A program made the position numbers and the translations under genes. A stretch of 64,000 nucleotides of DNA from Mangifera indica. Lineage: Eukaryota; Streptophyta; Magnoliopsida; Sapindales; Anacardiaceae. Each line of letters starts with the position of its first letter. Positions within the stretch are counted from its first letter, which is position 1. Shown one piece after another: positions 1 through 13,000 of this stretch. A model generated the notes under the pieces. That model ran no database searches and was not told the DNA's origin. It saw only the letters and a program-made list of their open reading frames with translations. The DNA is taken from assembly GCF_011075055.1 (NCBI RefSeq), contig NC_058137.1, forward strand, positions 22,181,463 through 22,245,462. The letters are read 5' to 3'.

Positions 1-2431
1 AAGAAGTGTGTGCAAAATATGCTTATTGTTCTTGACATTCTTACTCAGTATCCTAATGTTGTAGTGAATGACATGATTGAACCTGATGAGAATGAAACAC
101 AGAAGCCAGCTAACTATAATGGGACAATTCGGGTGTGGGGAAATTTGGTTGCCTTTGTTGAGAAGATAGACACTGAGTTTTTCAAGAGTTTGCAAAGCAT
201 TGATCCGCATACACGTGAGTATGTCGAAAGACTCAGGGATGAGCCTCTGCTGTCAGTTCTTGCTCAAGATGTACAGGACTATTTGGAGAGGACTGGAGAA
301 TTCAAGGCTGCTGCAAAGGTAGCTTTAAGGCGTGTTGAGCTCATCTATTATAAACCACAGGAGGTTTATGATGCTATGAGGAAATTGGCTGACCAGGCAG
401 GAGTTGGAGATGGAGAGAAAGCTGGTGAGGAGGAGAGTAGGGGACCTTCTGCATTTATTGTTGTTCCTGAGGTTGTGCCTCGAAAGCCCACATTTCCTGA
501 AAATAGTAGAACAATGATGGATATTCTAGTTTCCCTCATATACAAGTATGGAGATGAGAGGACGAAAGCCCGAGCAATGCTTTGTGATATTTACCACCAT
601 GCACTCCTGGATGAGTTCTCAACTGCTCGTGACTTACTTCTAATGAGTCATTTACAAGATAATGTTCAGCAAATGGATGTTTTATCCCAGATACTCTTTA
701 ACAGGGCTATGGCACAGCTTGGTCTATGTGCATTTAGGGTTGGACTAGTTGCTGAAGCACACAGCTGCCTTTCTGAACTGTACTCAGGTGGAAGGGTGAA
801 GGAGTTGCTTGCCCAAGGTGTTTCACAGAGTAGATACCATGAAAAGACTCCTGAACAGGTACTTATCTCTACTTATGGCCTTTTATATGTAAGATGATAC
901 TCTGTGCATTCTTAACAAGTACTTTGTGTCTGGAAGCTTTTCTCTTGTGTTTCATGGCAGATGGTTCTTCAGTATTTTTTAACTGAATGTCATAGTGTGG
1001 GCATTCAATATGGAAGTGTGATTGAATTATTACTGCTGTTTTGTTTGTTGATCTAGTGCCAACTTGATATAAATTTTAAATATGATTCTTAGTTTTTGAA
1101 ATCGAGCAATTCAAAGAATACTGAAAAAAGCATGTTTTGCAGATTTTTCTTAGCCTCTTTTCATTATTTTCTTCTGTTCTCTTGATTTGTCTTTGTAGAT
1201 ATCTCTCAGAGCCTAGGCTAATCTTAAGATCTCTTTGATTGTAAGTAGCTATCGTGCAAAATGAATTTGTTGTAGGCTCAAGTGCCATGAAAGGAGAGAA
1301 ACTTAAAGATCTCTTTGATTGGCATTTGTTATTTAAGAATTAAAAAGTCCAGGTTTAGTTGGCTGTTGAAAACTTTGGCTATTTATATTTTAAATAAATT
1401 TTAGATTTTCTAAGAAGAAAGGAGAGGATTCACAGTTAGTACATTACAAATGAATTAAGGTTATAAGTTAATTTACTCTTTAAGTTGTTGATTTTTATCA
1501 GGAAAGGCTTGAAAGAAGACGACAAATGCCATACCATATGCACATAAATCTGGAGCTACTGGAGGCTGTCCATCTGATTTGCGCCATGCTACTTGAGGTC
1601 CCTAACATGGCAGCCAACATCCATGATGCTAAACGTAAGGTCATAAGCAAGACATTCCGACGATTGCTTGAGGTGAGTGAGAGGCAAACTTTCACTGGAC
1701 CACCAGAAAATGTCAGGGACCATGTTATGGCGGCCACCAGGGCACTTACTAAGGGAGACTTTCAGAAGGCCTTTGATGTCATCAACTCTCTGGATGTCTG
1801 GAAGCTCCTCAGGAACCGGGAGAGTGTGCTGGAGATGCTTAAAGCCCAGATTAAGGAAGAGGCTCTGAGGACTTACCTTTTTACCTACTCCTTATCATAT
1901 GATTCGATAAGCTTGGACCAACTCACAAAAATGTTTGACCTTTCGGAAGCCCAGACTCACAGCATTGTTAGTAAGATGATGATCAACGAGGAGCTTCACG
2001 CTAGCTGGGATCAGCCTACACAGTGCATTGTTTTCCATGAAATTGAGCACTCAAGGTTGCAGACTCTGGCATTCCAGTTAGTAGAGAAGCTGTCAATACT
2101 TGCAGAAAGTAATGAAAGAGCAATTGAGGCGAGAATAGGTGGCGGTGGCTTAGATCTCAGGCGGAGGGATAACCAGGATTATGCTGCTGCAGCTGGCAAG
2201 TGGCAGGACAACTCAACTTACACTCTGGGAAGGCAAGGAACTACCCGGTCAGGATATGCAGGCGGTGGGAGGACATTGGCGCTAGGACAACCCGGTGGTT
2301 ATACAAGGGACAGGTCCGGTCAGTTACGAGGAGCAAGCGGATATTCTGGAGGCCAACGGAATTCAGCTGCAAGGGGTTCCCAGATGGATAGTTCAGCTCG
2401 CATGGTTAGTCTAAATAAGGGAGTTCGTTAA
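1..2431 (+). CDS. EIF3C: Eukaryotic translation initiation factor 3 subunit C, 3' part
   Basis: eIF3c is a core scaffold subunit of the eIF3 complex, which holds the 43S preinitiation complex together in the cytosol. Two coding exons are visible: 1-858 (open at the window edge, frame starting at base 1) and 1502-2431, joined in phase 0 by a GT-AG intron at 859-1501. Together they give about 595 residues, roughly the C-terminal 60-65% of a family usually above 900 residues. The first exon carries the helical region (motifs [29 protein letters not shown]). The second holds [17 protein letters not shown] followed by the PCI domain (about 1780-2130). The tail is rich in Gly, Arg and Ser ([17 protein letters not shown]) and ends LNKGVR before TAA. 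The N-terminal acidic region lies upstream of the window. The identification is by family recognition; no break is visible. Confidence 0.95.
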
Positions 2432-4315
2432 TTATCCCCATTGTTTCAGATTCCTTCAGTTCTGACCTCTTTTTGTAGTAAACTGAAAATCTTATTTTTG
2501 TTTCGTTTATTGTATCTGTTTGGAAGTGGAATTGAACATTGGGAAGTAGATTTTCCTTTGCTTCTCTAATTAACGCGAGTTCATGTTTGCGCTTCACTAT
2601 TTGCACGGGTGGTTCTATTTTTCGGGCTGTTAATATTTATTTTCAAGTAATTATTTACGAATAATTAAATAGCTTTTTCACGTGGCTAATCTTATGTGAT
2701 AAAGTTAAAATTATATTATTATTATTCCTTTTTATTGAATTGGTTTAAAATTAAAGTTATGCTAGAAATAACTGATTCATCAATTCATTATAATTTTTAG
2801 GCCAAAAGATTTATTCCCACCCAAGGTGAGTTTAGTCTCTTATTAAATTTAAAAAAATTTAATTATCTTATAGTTAAAATTAATAAAATTTATTAAATTT
2901 AAAGATATAATTGTTGTTCAATAAGAAATATTAAAAAATAAAATTTTATTTAATCTGTTCCATCTTAATTTTAAAAACTTAAATTTTTTTTCCACTATAA
3001 ATTATGGAAAATTATATTTTTTTTCCTATTATGGTTAGTTCAAAAAAGTTTAGGATTTTCTAGTGACCTCCGTTGTGGACACCTTCTCTGTTTGAGACCG
3101 ACAATTTTCTTTCTCCGACACTCTTTGTCAATCTCAATGATATACGACCTAACGGAATAAATTGAATCTCATTCATCAAACAGAAGTTGTGTGCTCGTGT
3201 TCATATTTGAATCAATAGTAGCCCTTCGTCTTTGTTTTGGATAGTCACCTTTCATCTTCATCTTCAATAGTTGCCCTTTGTTTTCAATAGTCACTCTTCG
3301 TCTTCATCTTTGATAGTTGCGCTTCAATTTGACAAATAAGATTTGATTGATTCTGTCACGCTATCTATTGTTGCGAGTAACAAAAAGTATTAAAGAAAGG
3401 TTATTGGTCTCAGGCTAAGAAGGTGGTTAAAGCGAAGAAGAGTGTTAGAAAACTTTAAACTCTTTGGAGTTAACCTTAACAGGGGGAAAATGTATCTTTT
3501 CATAACTTTTGATAAAAGAAAATTATGAGTTTTTAAAATTTAGCTAGAGAAATGATATAAATTTTTATTTTTTTAATATTTGTGGTTATATAATAATTAT
3601 ATCTTTAGATTTAACAGATTTTTTTAACTTCAACCGTTGATATGTAAGTATTTAAATTTTTTAAACTTAATAAAAAAGAATTTGAAAATAAACTAAAAAC
3701 CCTGGGTAGGAAGAAGTCTTTTGGCCTAATTTTTAATAAAAAACTGTAATTGAGGTAGTCTAAAACAATGCTATAAGACTCAAAAATTAATAAAAGATTT
3801 TGTCGAGTAATTGCAATTACCTTGCACTTCATTTTCTGTTTGTTTTTTACACAACTGTTTCCCTTTCAACTGTCTTAGGCGTGACCAGAACATGCTTCTT
3901 CGGTCCCTGTACAATGACTTTAAAAAGTCCTTTAAATTATAAACAGTAGGGACTACAAAATTAACCCAAAATATCTTTAAGCCTCACTCCTTTGAATCCA
4001 GCGTCAAGCCATTCAGCGATCCCTCGAGCTGCCGTCGCTCATCCTTTGCTCGAAGTAAAGTGGAAAAAGTGTTTGGAATTGGGATTAAATTGGCTTAATT
4101 TTCCGATCCACCTGGTGGGTTTTTCGATTTTGCTCTTTTGTTTTGGTTTCAATTTAAATTTCTGGGTTTTATAATGTCATTAATTTTATTATGATGGTTC
4201 TAGGCGTTATTTCTGGCTATAATTAATGAATTTTGATGCGAAATTTGTTAGCCCTTATCTTATTTGTATAAATTTTTATAGTGTTTTCAGGTTTAAGTAT
4301 AAGAGATTTCTGGTG
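2432..4315. other. Intergenic interval eIF3c to MED7
   Basis: This interval holds the eIF3c 3' UTR and then a TTAGGCC-ended transposon-like element (2798-3737). About 500 bases of MED7 promoter and 5' UTR follow. A possible 5' UTR intron ends at the acceptor TTTTCAG at 4284-4290, just before the MED7 start. No coding gene was seen here. Confidence 0.6.
2798..3737. mobile_element. Non-autonomous TIR element, TTAGGCC family, copy 1
   Basis: The left end reads TTTAGGCCAAAAG followed by a stretch with TTCCCACCCAAGG. The right end, read on the other strand, starts TTAGGCCAAAAGACTT and continues to CCTACCCAGGG. These are imperfect terminal inverted repeats of about 35 bases. The interior has no long ORF and contains repeated CTTCGTCTT/ATAGT-type segments (about 3200-3330). 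The same termini occur at 43772-44573. I could not settle a target-site duplication, so the superfamily (Mutator-like or other) is open. Confidence 0.65.
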
Positions 4316-6038
4316 ATGGCAACTGCTACATATCCACCACCACCCCCCTTTTATCGACTCTACAAAGATTACTTAGAAAACCCTAATTCAGCTCCAGCAC
4401 CACCACCTCCTATTGAAGGGACTTACATTTGTTATGGTGGCAACTACACTGTAAGTTTTTTTTTTTTCAATTGCACATAGTGGGGTTGATTGCATATGCG
4501 TTAATTGTATTTAGTGTTATTTAGTGTGTGATTTGGATTCTCATTGTATTTTTATATATTAATTGTTAGGTTTTTATGTGGTTTTATTTGTAGACTGATG
4601 ATGTGCTCCCAAGCTTGGAAGAACAAGGAGTGCGTCAACTTTATCCGAAGGGACCAAATGTTGGTATGCTTCTATTTGCTTTGGTTTTTCACTTTTGCAC
4701 ATATGTATCTGCGAACTTAGAAAACTCTCGAAAGTGAGTTGGTTTAGAAGATTGTGGTGTTAGGTAACATGATAGTCGCTGGGGATGTGTACTCCTGCCA
4801 TTGTTTTGCCTATGATAAATAATATGGTGATGACAGTCCTAACACTGTCTTGTGTAGATTTTAAGAAAGAACTGAGGTCTCTGAACAGAGAATTGCAGTT
4901 GCACATATTGGAGCTTGCTGATATCCTTGTTGAGAGACCATCTCAATATGCTAGGAGAGTGGAAGATATATCCCTTATATTCAAGAACTTACATCATCTT
5001 CTCAATTCATTACGTCCCCATCAGGTAAATACTTTCCAACAGTCTTTTATGGGAAATCTGCCCCACACTTATTGTCCTGTGTTTTTTGACTTATAGGCTA
5101 GAGCAACATTGATACACATATTAGAACTTCAGATACAGCGCCGTAAACAAGCTGTTGAGGATATTAAGAGGTATGATATTTTAAAACTTATTGAAAGAGT
5201 TAGAAGCTTCTTGAAAATGAAATTGTCTGACTGAAGGAGTGTGATTCAGTCCTGATTATTGTCATTGATATTTGGTTATATAGTTCATCAACAATAAGAA
5301 AATTCAAGTAGTTGAATAGCCCCACTGCTCTTGCTGAATGATTGGTTAATGCCAAAAGACAGAGAATTGAATTTGCTATGTTTATCTTCCCATGTTGCTT
5401 ATCATCGTTGTGAGGTACCTGAGTGAGATAAATTGACCTTGCTATTTCTCAGCTTTCCTAGTTTATCTCAGTGGACTACTTTGAGATCATCTTGCTGCGA
5501 TCTCAATCAATTTGTTTTAGAACATGCTTCTAAAATAAATGATATTATTGTCAAGTTGGCATACACTAAGGTTTCTGCTTATTAAATGAATATAAAGATA
5601 TGTAGTTCTGTTCTAGCCCTTTGAGATTTTGAAACTCATCTTAAGTGTTCTACCACCTTCCTTCCTTATCACCCTTTAGCTTGAGATTTGCTTGGCTGAA
5701 GATATATTGTGTTGCTGTAGTTTCTTACTCCTGATCATATGATCTTTCAGCGGATATTTGGTACAACTTAAGTGTGTTGTTTGAGCACAACTTAAGTGGT
5801 TGTTTGACTATGACTTGAGAAAAATTTTCCTATTCTCAAACATCGAGCATGTAATACTGATGCATAGCTAGAAAGGAGAAAAAAAAAAACGTGTGGTTTT
5901 GTATCCTTGACAATATATCATTTTAGCTGTGGTGGACTTTTCTGATTGTTGTAGTTGTTTCATTTTGCTTTGTCCAGGCGGAGAGAAGAGGCGCAGAGAC
6001 TTCTCAAGGAATCCCTTGGAACCTTAGAAGGACAGTAG
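4316..6038 (+). CDS. MED7: Mediator complex subunit 7
   Basis: MED7 is a subunit of the Mediator middle module, where it forms a helical hinge with MED21 and links transcription factors to RNA polymerase II in the nucleus. Five coding exons join in frame: 4316-4450, 4594-4663, 4858-5024, 5097-5170 and 5978-6038. They give 168 residues, the usual length of plant MED7. The start is MATATYPPPPPFYRLYKDY, with the proline-rich segment and YKDY typical of the family. LYPKGPNVDFKKEL comes next, then the helical core (LNRELQLHILELADILVERP, LRPHQARATLIHILELQI) and the charged end RRREEAQRLLKESLG. All junctions are GT-AG and phase-consistent. The last intron (5171-5977) is the longest. The gene appears complete and intact. 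Confidence 0.96.
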
Positions 6039-6485
6039 TTTAACTAAATCTTCATATATCTGCTTAGAAAATCCTGTAGCTAGCTAATTTGCAAGAAACT
6101 TCTATTGCTTAATGCCTGCAGACTCCGAGACGATGCAGTTACAATCTGCAATGCTGGGGGTTTCATATGCTTTTTGTATAACTTGCTCTTTGAAGTTTAT
6201 TCGGTCTATGTAAGCTAGCTGCATATATTTGGGACATAACATTAGTTTCTGTAGTACTTCCATTTCTAATAGCTATTTTGAGCAATGTGATCAATCACCT
6301 TTCAGAAAGGTTTCCAGCTTCGGTCTACGATCTGGTAGCTCAACCTCAAATCAATTTTAGTTGAACTAGTTAGAACCCCATTGCTTCACCATATGTTAGG
6401 CTGAGAAGCAGTTTGAAAACTAAAGAGACTTAATTTCCTTTGAATGATAAAGCACAGATAGAGATGTTCAACCATAAAAATTAGA

Positions 6486-6656
6486 GCAATATTATATGTA
6501 CTTATTTTGAATATACAAATGAATGCATATTTTTATATTTCATTATGTGATTAAGTGTTACTTTATCTTTAATTCAAAATCATTTAATTATATGATGACA
6601 AACATGAAGTGTGTATTTATTTGTGCATTGAAAATAGATATGCATAATTTTATTGT
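6486..6656. mobile_element. AT-rich MITE family, copy 1
   Basis: The copy starts CAATATTATATGTAC and ends near ATAATTTTATTG, with the family core TTTAATTCAAAATCATTTAATTA in between. The ends are imperfect inverted repeats of the family terminus CAATAAAACTATGT. It is diverged but clearly related to the other copies in the window. Confidence 0.65.
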
Positions 6657-7784
6657 AAATCATATATATTGAAATAATTTTTATATATATATTATTTTAT
6701 AAGTGTAACGTTGTCATTCCTTGATCTATTTTACAAAATTGTCGCCCATCTTCTGTATTTTTTAATGTTATATATCATTTTTTTTTTCTCATTTCTTTAG
6801 CAACAAAACTATGTATTTCATAATTAGGTACATTAATTTACATCATTACATGAATTAGGACTTTTAAAATTATTTATATCAATTTTAAGGATTAATGCAA
6901 TTGACACCATTTAATAAATGTTGACTAATTCTAGTGTGCTTTATAAAAACGTTTATTGCAAATAATCTCCATAACAAAATAACATATAATTTAAAATAAA
7001 AGATTAATGGATTAGAAAAGCAAATACATGGTATATAATAGTTTGATGTAACCGTTTTTACGTCTACTCTTCCAAACTATCTTCTTTAGAATATTTTACT
7101 AATTCTTGGTTGACAAAACTCTAATCAAGTTTTCCTTTAACAATACAAATAATTTTTAAGGTGATATTATAACATTTATAGATATTAGAGACAAAATTCT
7201 ATTACTAAAAATCTTTAGTCTCAATAAGAGTGAAAGTCACTCTTTTACATCATGTAACTTATACAAAATTGAAATAAAAACTCTCTCAAAGAGTATATAA
7301 GATATATATGAATTCAAGAAAGTGAATTGCTCAAGATTTTTTATTAGAAAAGAAGATTTGTAAGTGAATAGCTCAAGTATGTTTTGCTCTCAATTGTATG
7401 AAAATTTTAGCATGCAAAAGTTGATTTCAAATGCATTTAATTGGGTTTATATAGAGAAAACTAAAAAAAAAATAGTCATTATGCACAAATCTAGTTGTTA
7501 TAAAGTTTCAAGAAATACAAATTTCAATTGACCAGATGTATTTCGGTCAACCGAATGTGATGTGGCATTATCATGGTGTCTACATGACATTAGCCATTTC
7601 AAATTTTGTCGCTCAAGTCTGTTGGCTAAAAAGAGATTTGGTTGATCGGATTTTTGAAAGCTAAAAATATGACTTCTAGATTATCCGATAGTTAGAATTC
7701 AACAAGCTCGGTCGGTTAATTTGGTAGACCAAATTTGATTATAATTTCCCCTAAAATTTTGAAAAGTTATGTTTCGCTCCTAAA

Positions 7785-8095
7785 CTTTGAAAAATGGCAA
7801 TTTAAACCGTTTTAGAAAACTTATTCAAACCAAACTTAAAGAAATAACATTTTAGTCCACAAAATTTCATGATTTCAAATAGGTTATTGAATTTTGATAA
7901 AATTCAGTTTAACTCATAAAGTTTGAAATTAAAAGATTTGAAAAATGACAATTTAACTCATTTAAGAAAATTTATTAAAACTGCACTTTGAGATTTGATA
8001 TTTTATTCCAAAAAAATTCGCGGTTTCAAATAGGTTATTGAAATTTGATAAAATTTGGTTTTACTTATTAAGCTTAAAAAATGACACTTTAACCT
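7785..8095 (+). repeat. Degenerate tandem repeat, about 140-150 bp period
   Basis: Two diverged units and the start of a third follow each other. Each begins like TTTGAAAAATGRCAATTTAA (about 7785, 7936 and 8072), and the first two share TTTCAAATAGGTTATTGAA and GATAAAATT. The sequence is AT-rich, has no coding potential, and its origin is unknown. Confidence 0.55.
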
Positions 8096-8574
8096 AAAAA
8101 TTTAAAAGATATGATAACAAATTTTTTAGAGAGTTTCATATGCAGATAATTATTCTAATAAACATTAATATTTAAAGATTATAAAAACATTTACCTAAAC
8201 TTGACTTTTTTTTTTTTCAAATCTTTAAGAATTTTTTATTTGAGTTTTGTTTTTTTTATTAACGTTTTAATCATCGTAAGTATATTAGTTGAATTATTAT
8301 AATCTAAAACTTATATTTAAGTAAAAACATTAGTTGCTGGGCTTACAAACATATTAGTTTGTTGTTATCCAAATAAGAGTATAGTAACTGAAAGAGTCAA
8401 CAAATTTCATGTTTTGATAACAAAATTTTGTACACATCGTTAACAGTTCAAGCCTAACACAAGCATTGCATCCACAAGAATGAGAGTATCCAAAGGTTCA
8501 AAACTCTCAACTAATCTTCAATATAAATATATAAAACTAATTTAAATAAACTGAAAATATCAAAATTCACTTAC

Positions 8575-8880
8575 AAGCCAAATGTTAAGGTCATTAATCA
8601 ATTCTTGAAATGCAGTTGGGCAGTAAAACCCACCTAAATGAAGTCTGCCGTGATATGATCTTGCTGCCTTTTCAACAGTGCTGAAGGCAAACTCGAAAGT
8701 AACACTAGAGATTGGGAGAGCGAGAATATCTTAAGCAATCTTTTGTAAACAATTCATCAAAGTCAAGAATTCTACGTAAAAGTTGCTTCTTCTAAATAAT
8801 ATTCAAAATTTGACATTCTGTGGCTACTACTCGGCGCTTGTTTCATGAACATATCAAAGCTTGATAGAAACCCCTTACCA
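8575..8880 (-). pseudogene. Unidentified coding-like fragment
   Basis: On the minus strand 8706-8575 reads as an exon-like open stretch of about 43 residues (contains FSTVEKAARSYHGRLHLGG and ends NIWL). It is followed by a good donor GTAAGTG and preceded by CTCTAG. A second open stretch about 8880-8770 reads GFLSSFDMFMKQAPSS and then NFEYYLEEATFT before a stop. I do not recognise the family. The two pieces could be decayed exons of a gene or of a transposon, and the region between them is not open. The call is tentative. Confidence 0.3.
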
Positions 8881-9425
8881 ACACAAGCATCGGACTAAAA
8901 AGAAAATAAAGCAAAAGATGTTTGAATGGTATAACTTGTCAGCCTAGGTTTATACTGACAAAGCGACTCTGGACAATATTATTGGTTTATGATTATTTCA
9001 ACTTTTCCATTATCTCCATATATCAAATAACCAAAAAATAAATAAAAAAATCTAACAACTTCATTTTAAGTCTAAGGTCTAAAACATGTGCTATCCCTAA
9101 AACCATGAATCTGATTCCAAAACTTGTTTAAATTTTCAACCATTTGTGTTACCATCTTCTTAATCGCATCATTTTCACATGTGAGCCAGCTTGACAAGAA
9201 AAGTTTAATTTCACAAAGGTAGAAAAATAATATTAGCCATCAGATCGATGAGCTCAAACAATGGTCAATTTAAGATTGGTCCGTATCCAAGAGGTCTAGA
9301 TCCAAAAGGTCTAACTTGAGATTGATGAGTTGAAATTTAAACTCGAATTGAAAATAATTTAATTTTAGATCTAATCCGAATTGAATTCAAACTCAAATAT
9401 ATGAATCTGTTTAAACTCAATTTGT

Positions 9426-9540
9426 TTATGAATATACAAATAAGTATATATTTATATATGTTATCATATAATTGAATATTATTTTATTTTTAATTCAAAA
9501 TCATTTAATTATATAATGACACACATTAAATATGTATCTA
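9426..9540. mobile_element. AT-rich MITE family, copy 2 (partial)
   Basis: It has the family core (TTAATTCAAAATCATTTAATT) with the left half GAATATACAAATAAGTATA. The terminal CAATAAAACTATGT repeats are missing or decayed. It lies immediately upstream of the duplicated lyase unit A. Confidence 0.55.
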
Positions 9541-9770
9541 ATTTTGTTGTCTGAACTAACTACCTATTTTCTATTTATGGTTTAGGATAGAAGGGAAACC
9601 CCCAAAACCACAAGACAAAAAGATTCATAAAGGTCTATGTTGCTACTTTGTTAGAATGTTGACTGAATTTCCTTCTTTTACCAGATTCTATATTAATTGC
9701 CATCTTTATTTATTTTCCCACTTTAACTTTCCTTAGCTTGTGTTGATTAATTTCTTTCTTCTTTCAGTCT

Positions 9771-10020
9771 GCTGAAAGAGGCAATCTATTTGGTATATAT
9801 TCCCACTTGAGCTTTCCTTTCTGGTCTTAATTAACTTCTTTCTACTTTCAGTCCTACAATTTTCATTATAAGTTGAGTTCATCTTTCCTGAAAAAGGCAT
9901 TCTATTTGGCGTATGTATTACCCATCGAGCTTTCCTTTTATCGTCTGGTTTAATTTCTTTGTTATAAGTTGAGTTCATCTTTGCTGAAAGAGGCATTCTA
10001 TCTGTTCTATATATTTTGCA
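9771..10020 (+). repeat. Promoter-proximal repeat units of lyase copy A (three)
   Basis: The motif CTGAAARAGGCATTCTATYTG recurs at about 9772, 9888 and 9983. After the first two it is followed by a GAGCTTTCCTTT segment. The homologous promoter of copy B carries only two such units (about 17000 and 17115). The last unit ends in TGCAATGCAG, which could be a 5' UTR splice acceptor just before the lyase start. Confidence 0.6.
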
Positions 10021-10050
10021 ATGCAGGTTTTGCCCATCAAGAGAACGAAG

Positions 10051-13000
10051 ATGGCAAGGTGGAATGCTAAATGGAGTTTGGTTGTAGCCTTATTAGCAAT
10101 GCTTATTCAGTTGCATTTCTTCACTGGAGTTTCCTCTCGGAATATCAAGAACACCCAATTTAGGTTCCTCCTCATCTTTTTGTTTTTGTTTTTGTTTAAA
10201 TCTCGTATTAACACCCACGGGTTAAACTTAATTCGGATCAACCATAGTTACACATAACATATAAAATAACTAATTATACAATAAATCTAAATATAAAATT
10301 AAAATTAAGGAGGTGAAAAAACTTATTTGAATCGTACCTTTAAATCTTTCGAACCTTAAGAATTATCCAAAAATTGAACTGTTTTTATAATCTCTCTTAT
10401 GATAGGTTTCAATAAACAAATTTATAATGTTAGACATCAAAAAAGGAACCCACCAATTTATAGGAGATTAATAGATCCTCCCATCAAAGATCTAATAACT
10501 TAAAACCACACACTAAATTGTCTTACCCTCAAATTACTTATTTTATTAAACACAAAATATTATTATTGTCAGGGAAATTTTCTAACACAGTGCTCATTAA
10601 ATTTTCATTTATTTTTGCCTTCTAATCAAGTTTAATTGCCAGAACAACTGTCATTATTGTTTCTTTCTTCTGAAATATCCCATTGACTCCACTTATGCAA
10701 CACCTTCTTTGCTTATTTGCAGAAAAGTTACGAGGAGTATAAGCGACAGAGAATTGTGGGAATCTCCTGATGTCGCATTGAATACCGAAAGGCGAAGACA
10801 AGTAAAACCACAGAGCTTCAAATTTCAATAATAACAAACGGATTTCAACAGCTACTTCAAAACTATTTACGTTTTTGATATTCGGGAAAGCCTCTGGGCT
10901 AATTAGATTCTTGTTTCAGGTGGTAATGAGTAATGGGTTAGTGCAAGTGACTCTGTCGAGCCCGGATGGCGAAGTCATAGGAATAAAGTATAATGGAATT
11001 GATAATGTGCTGGAAATAGATAATGATCAAGATGATCGGGGGTACTGGGACGTTGTTTGGCATAATCCAGGAGAAGCAGACAACTTCGACAAGTAAATAA
11101 ATTCTCTATCTTGAATTCATATTCAGTAAAAAAATTTATTCTGTTGATGATTATATAGAAATCCTCTGTACATGCAGATTAGAAGGAACAGACTTTCAGG
11201 TGATAATGGCAGATAAAGACCAAGTAGAGATCTCATTCACAAAGAAATGGAATTATTCCCCGCACGTCCCTTTAAACGTAGACAAAAGGTGAAGTGCAAG
11301 AATTACTATTCTCAAAAATGAGAATAAAAAAACAAAGAATTGAAGTTGATTTACAGCAGTTTCATTTAAACTCCACAGGTACATAATGCGGCGGGGCGTC
11401 TCAGGATTTTATGCGTATGCCATTCTGGAACGCGAACCAGGGTGGCCGGACGTCGACATGGATCAAATTAGAGCCGTTTTCAAGCTCCAAAAGGACAGGT
11501 AAATAATTAAACCAACTTTTATTAACAGTGTTATTAAAACCTAAATTAATGCACAGTTCGTAGACAGTTTTTATCTATTTTTAAGATATTAATTGAATTA
11601 ATAATAGAATATATAATCGAGTTTTTTCTTTATCTATGCAATGAAGTGTCAATTATTTGATTCACCTATTTAAAATTGTTTTTCTGTTTATTTAAAATTT
11701 TTTTATTTTATTAAATTGAAATTTATCTTTTAAATTAGGAAATATATTTGGTTATTAATAATAATTATTTTACAGATTTACTTATAATAAATTTTATATG
11801 TTTTATAAATATATTAAATATTTGATATCACTTAAAAAATATATAATAATTTAATAATAAGTAAATTGGTTGAACCTTAAATTAGTGAATTAACCGGTGG
11901 AGAACGGCTGGGTTTTAAAAACATGTTTTAATAAAAGTAAACATCCATTAGGTTCCATTATATGGCAATTTCGGACGAGAGGCAAAGAATAATGCCAATG
12001 CCGGAAGACCGTGAAACGGGTCAGCCACTTGCCTACCCTGAGGCCGTTCTCTTGACTAAGCCCATCAATACTGAACTTAAAGGAGAGGTTTGCCATTAGT
12101 GGTTTCTTGAAGCTTCAATTAATAGTGAAAGATGGATTCATTTGGATTCAATATTCTAAGTTCTTCCGAATTTGCTTTTTTCTGATGGAGGGGTCAGGTG
12201 GATGACAAGTACCAGTACTCATCAGAAAACAAAGATAACAAAGTACAGGGATGGATATCAGCCAATCCACCGGTGGGTTTTTGGATTATCACACCCAGTG
12301 ACGAGTTCCTGTCATCTGGTCCAACGAAGCAAGATCTCACCTCCCATGTCGGCCCTACCATTCTATCTGTAAATCCCTCCACATCTAATCTTTTCTCCCT
12401 GTTTATATGCAGGAAGAGCAATTATATACATATACAAATGGGTAAAACTGATAGAAATTTGGGAATGTTGATTGGCAGATGTTTACAAGTACACATTACG
12501 GTGGGAAGGATATAGATACTAAGTATCGAAATGGAGAGCCCTGGAAGAAAGTACTGGGTCCTGTTCTTATCTATCTAAACCAAGCTTCATCGACTAACGA
12601 TATCTTTGGAGATCTTTGGAAAGATGCAAAGGCTCAGGTGTAAATATTAGCAGACTCCGTGAATCAGTCTTACTAATATTTGAAGTTTTACAAATAACAT
12701 TTCACCAACTCAATGTTTGGCCCTTGTTACTAGATGTGGAAAGAAGTTGAAAGCTGGCCATATGATTTCCCCCAGTCTCAAGATTTCCCTAAATCATGTC
12801 AAAGAGGAAACATTTCTGGTCAATTACAAGTCTTTGATAGGTAGTATTTAAATAAAAATATATATAAATACAATATAAGTGAGTAGTATATAAGTGTATG
12901 GATTAAATTTTAATACAAATTAATTGATTTTGTGTAATCTGAGTTTCAATCTTCACACTTATGGGTCTAATATATATTTCTGATATGGTATCAGAATACG

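Larger units (their letters stand above)
6039..10050. other. Intergenic interval MED7 to lyase copy A
   Basis: The interval is AT-rich. It contains the MED7 3' UTR, an AT-rich MITE (6486-6656), a degenerate tandem repeat (about 7785-8095), a coding-like patch on the minus strand (8575-8880), a second partial MITE (9426-9540), and the lyase promoter with three repeat units (9771-10020). No complete gene was recognised. Confidence 0.6.

Noticed and set aside
10021..10050. Upstream ATG for lyase copy A (MQVLPIKRTK extension)
   Set aside because: Copy B has no ATG at the equivalent place, and the extension would bury the signal peptide. ATG 10051 matches copy B ATG 17190.
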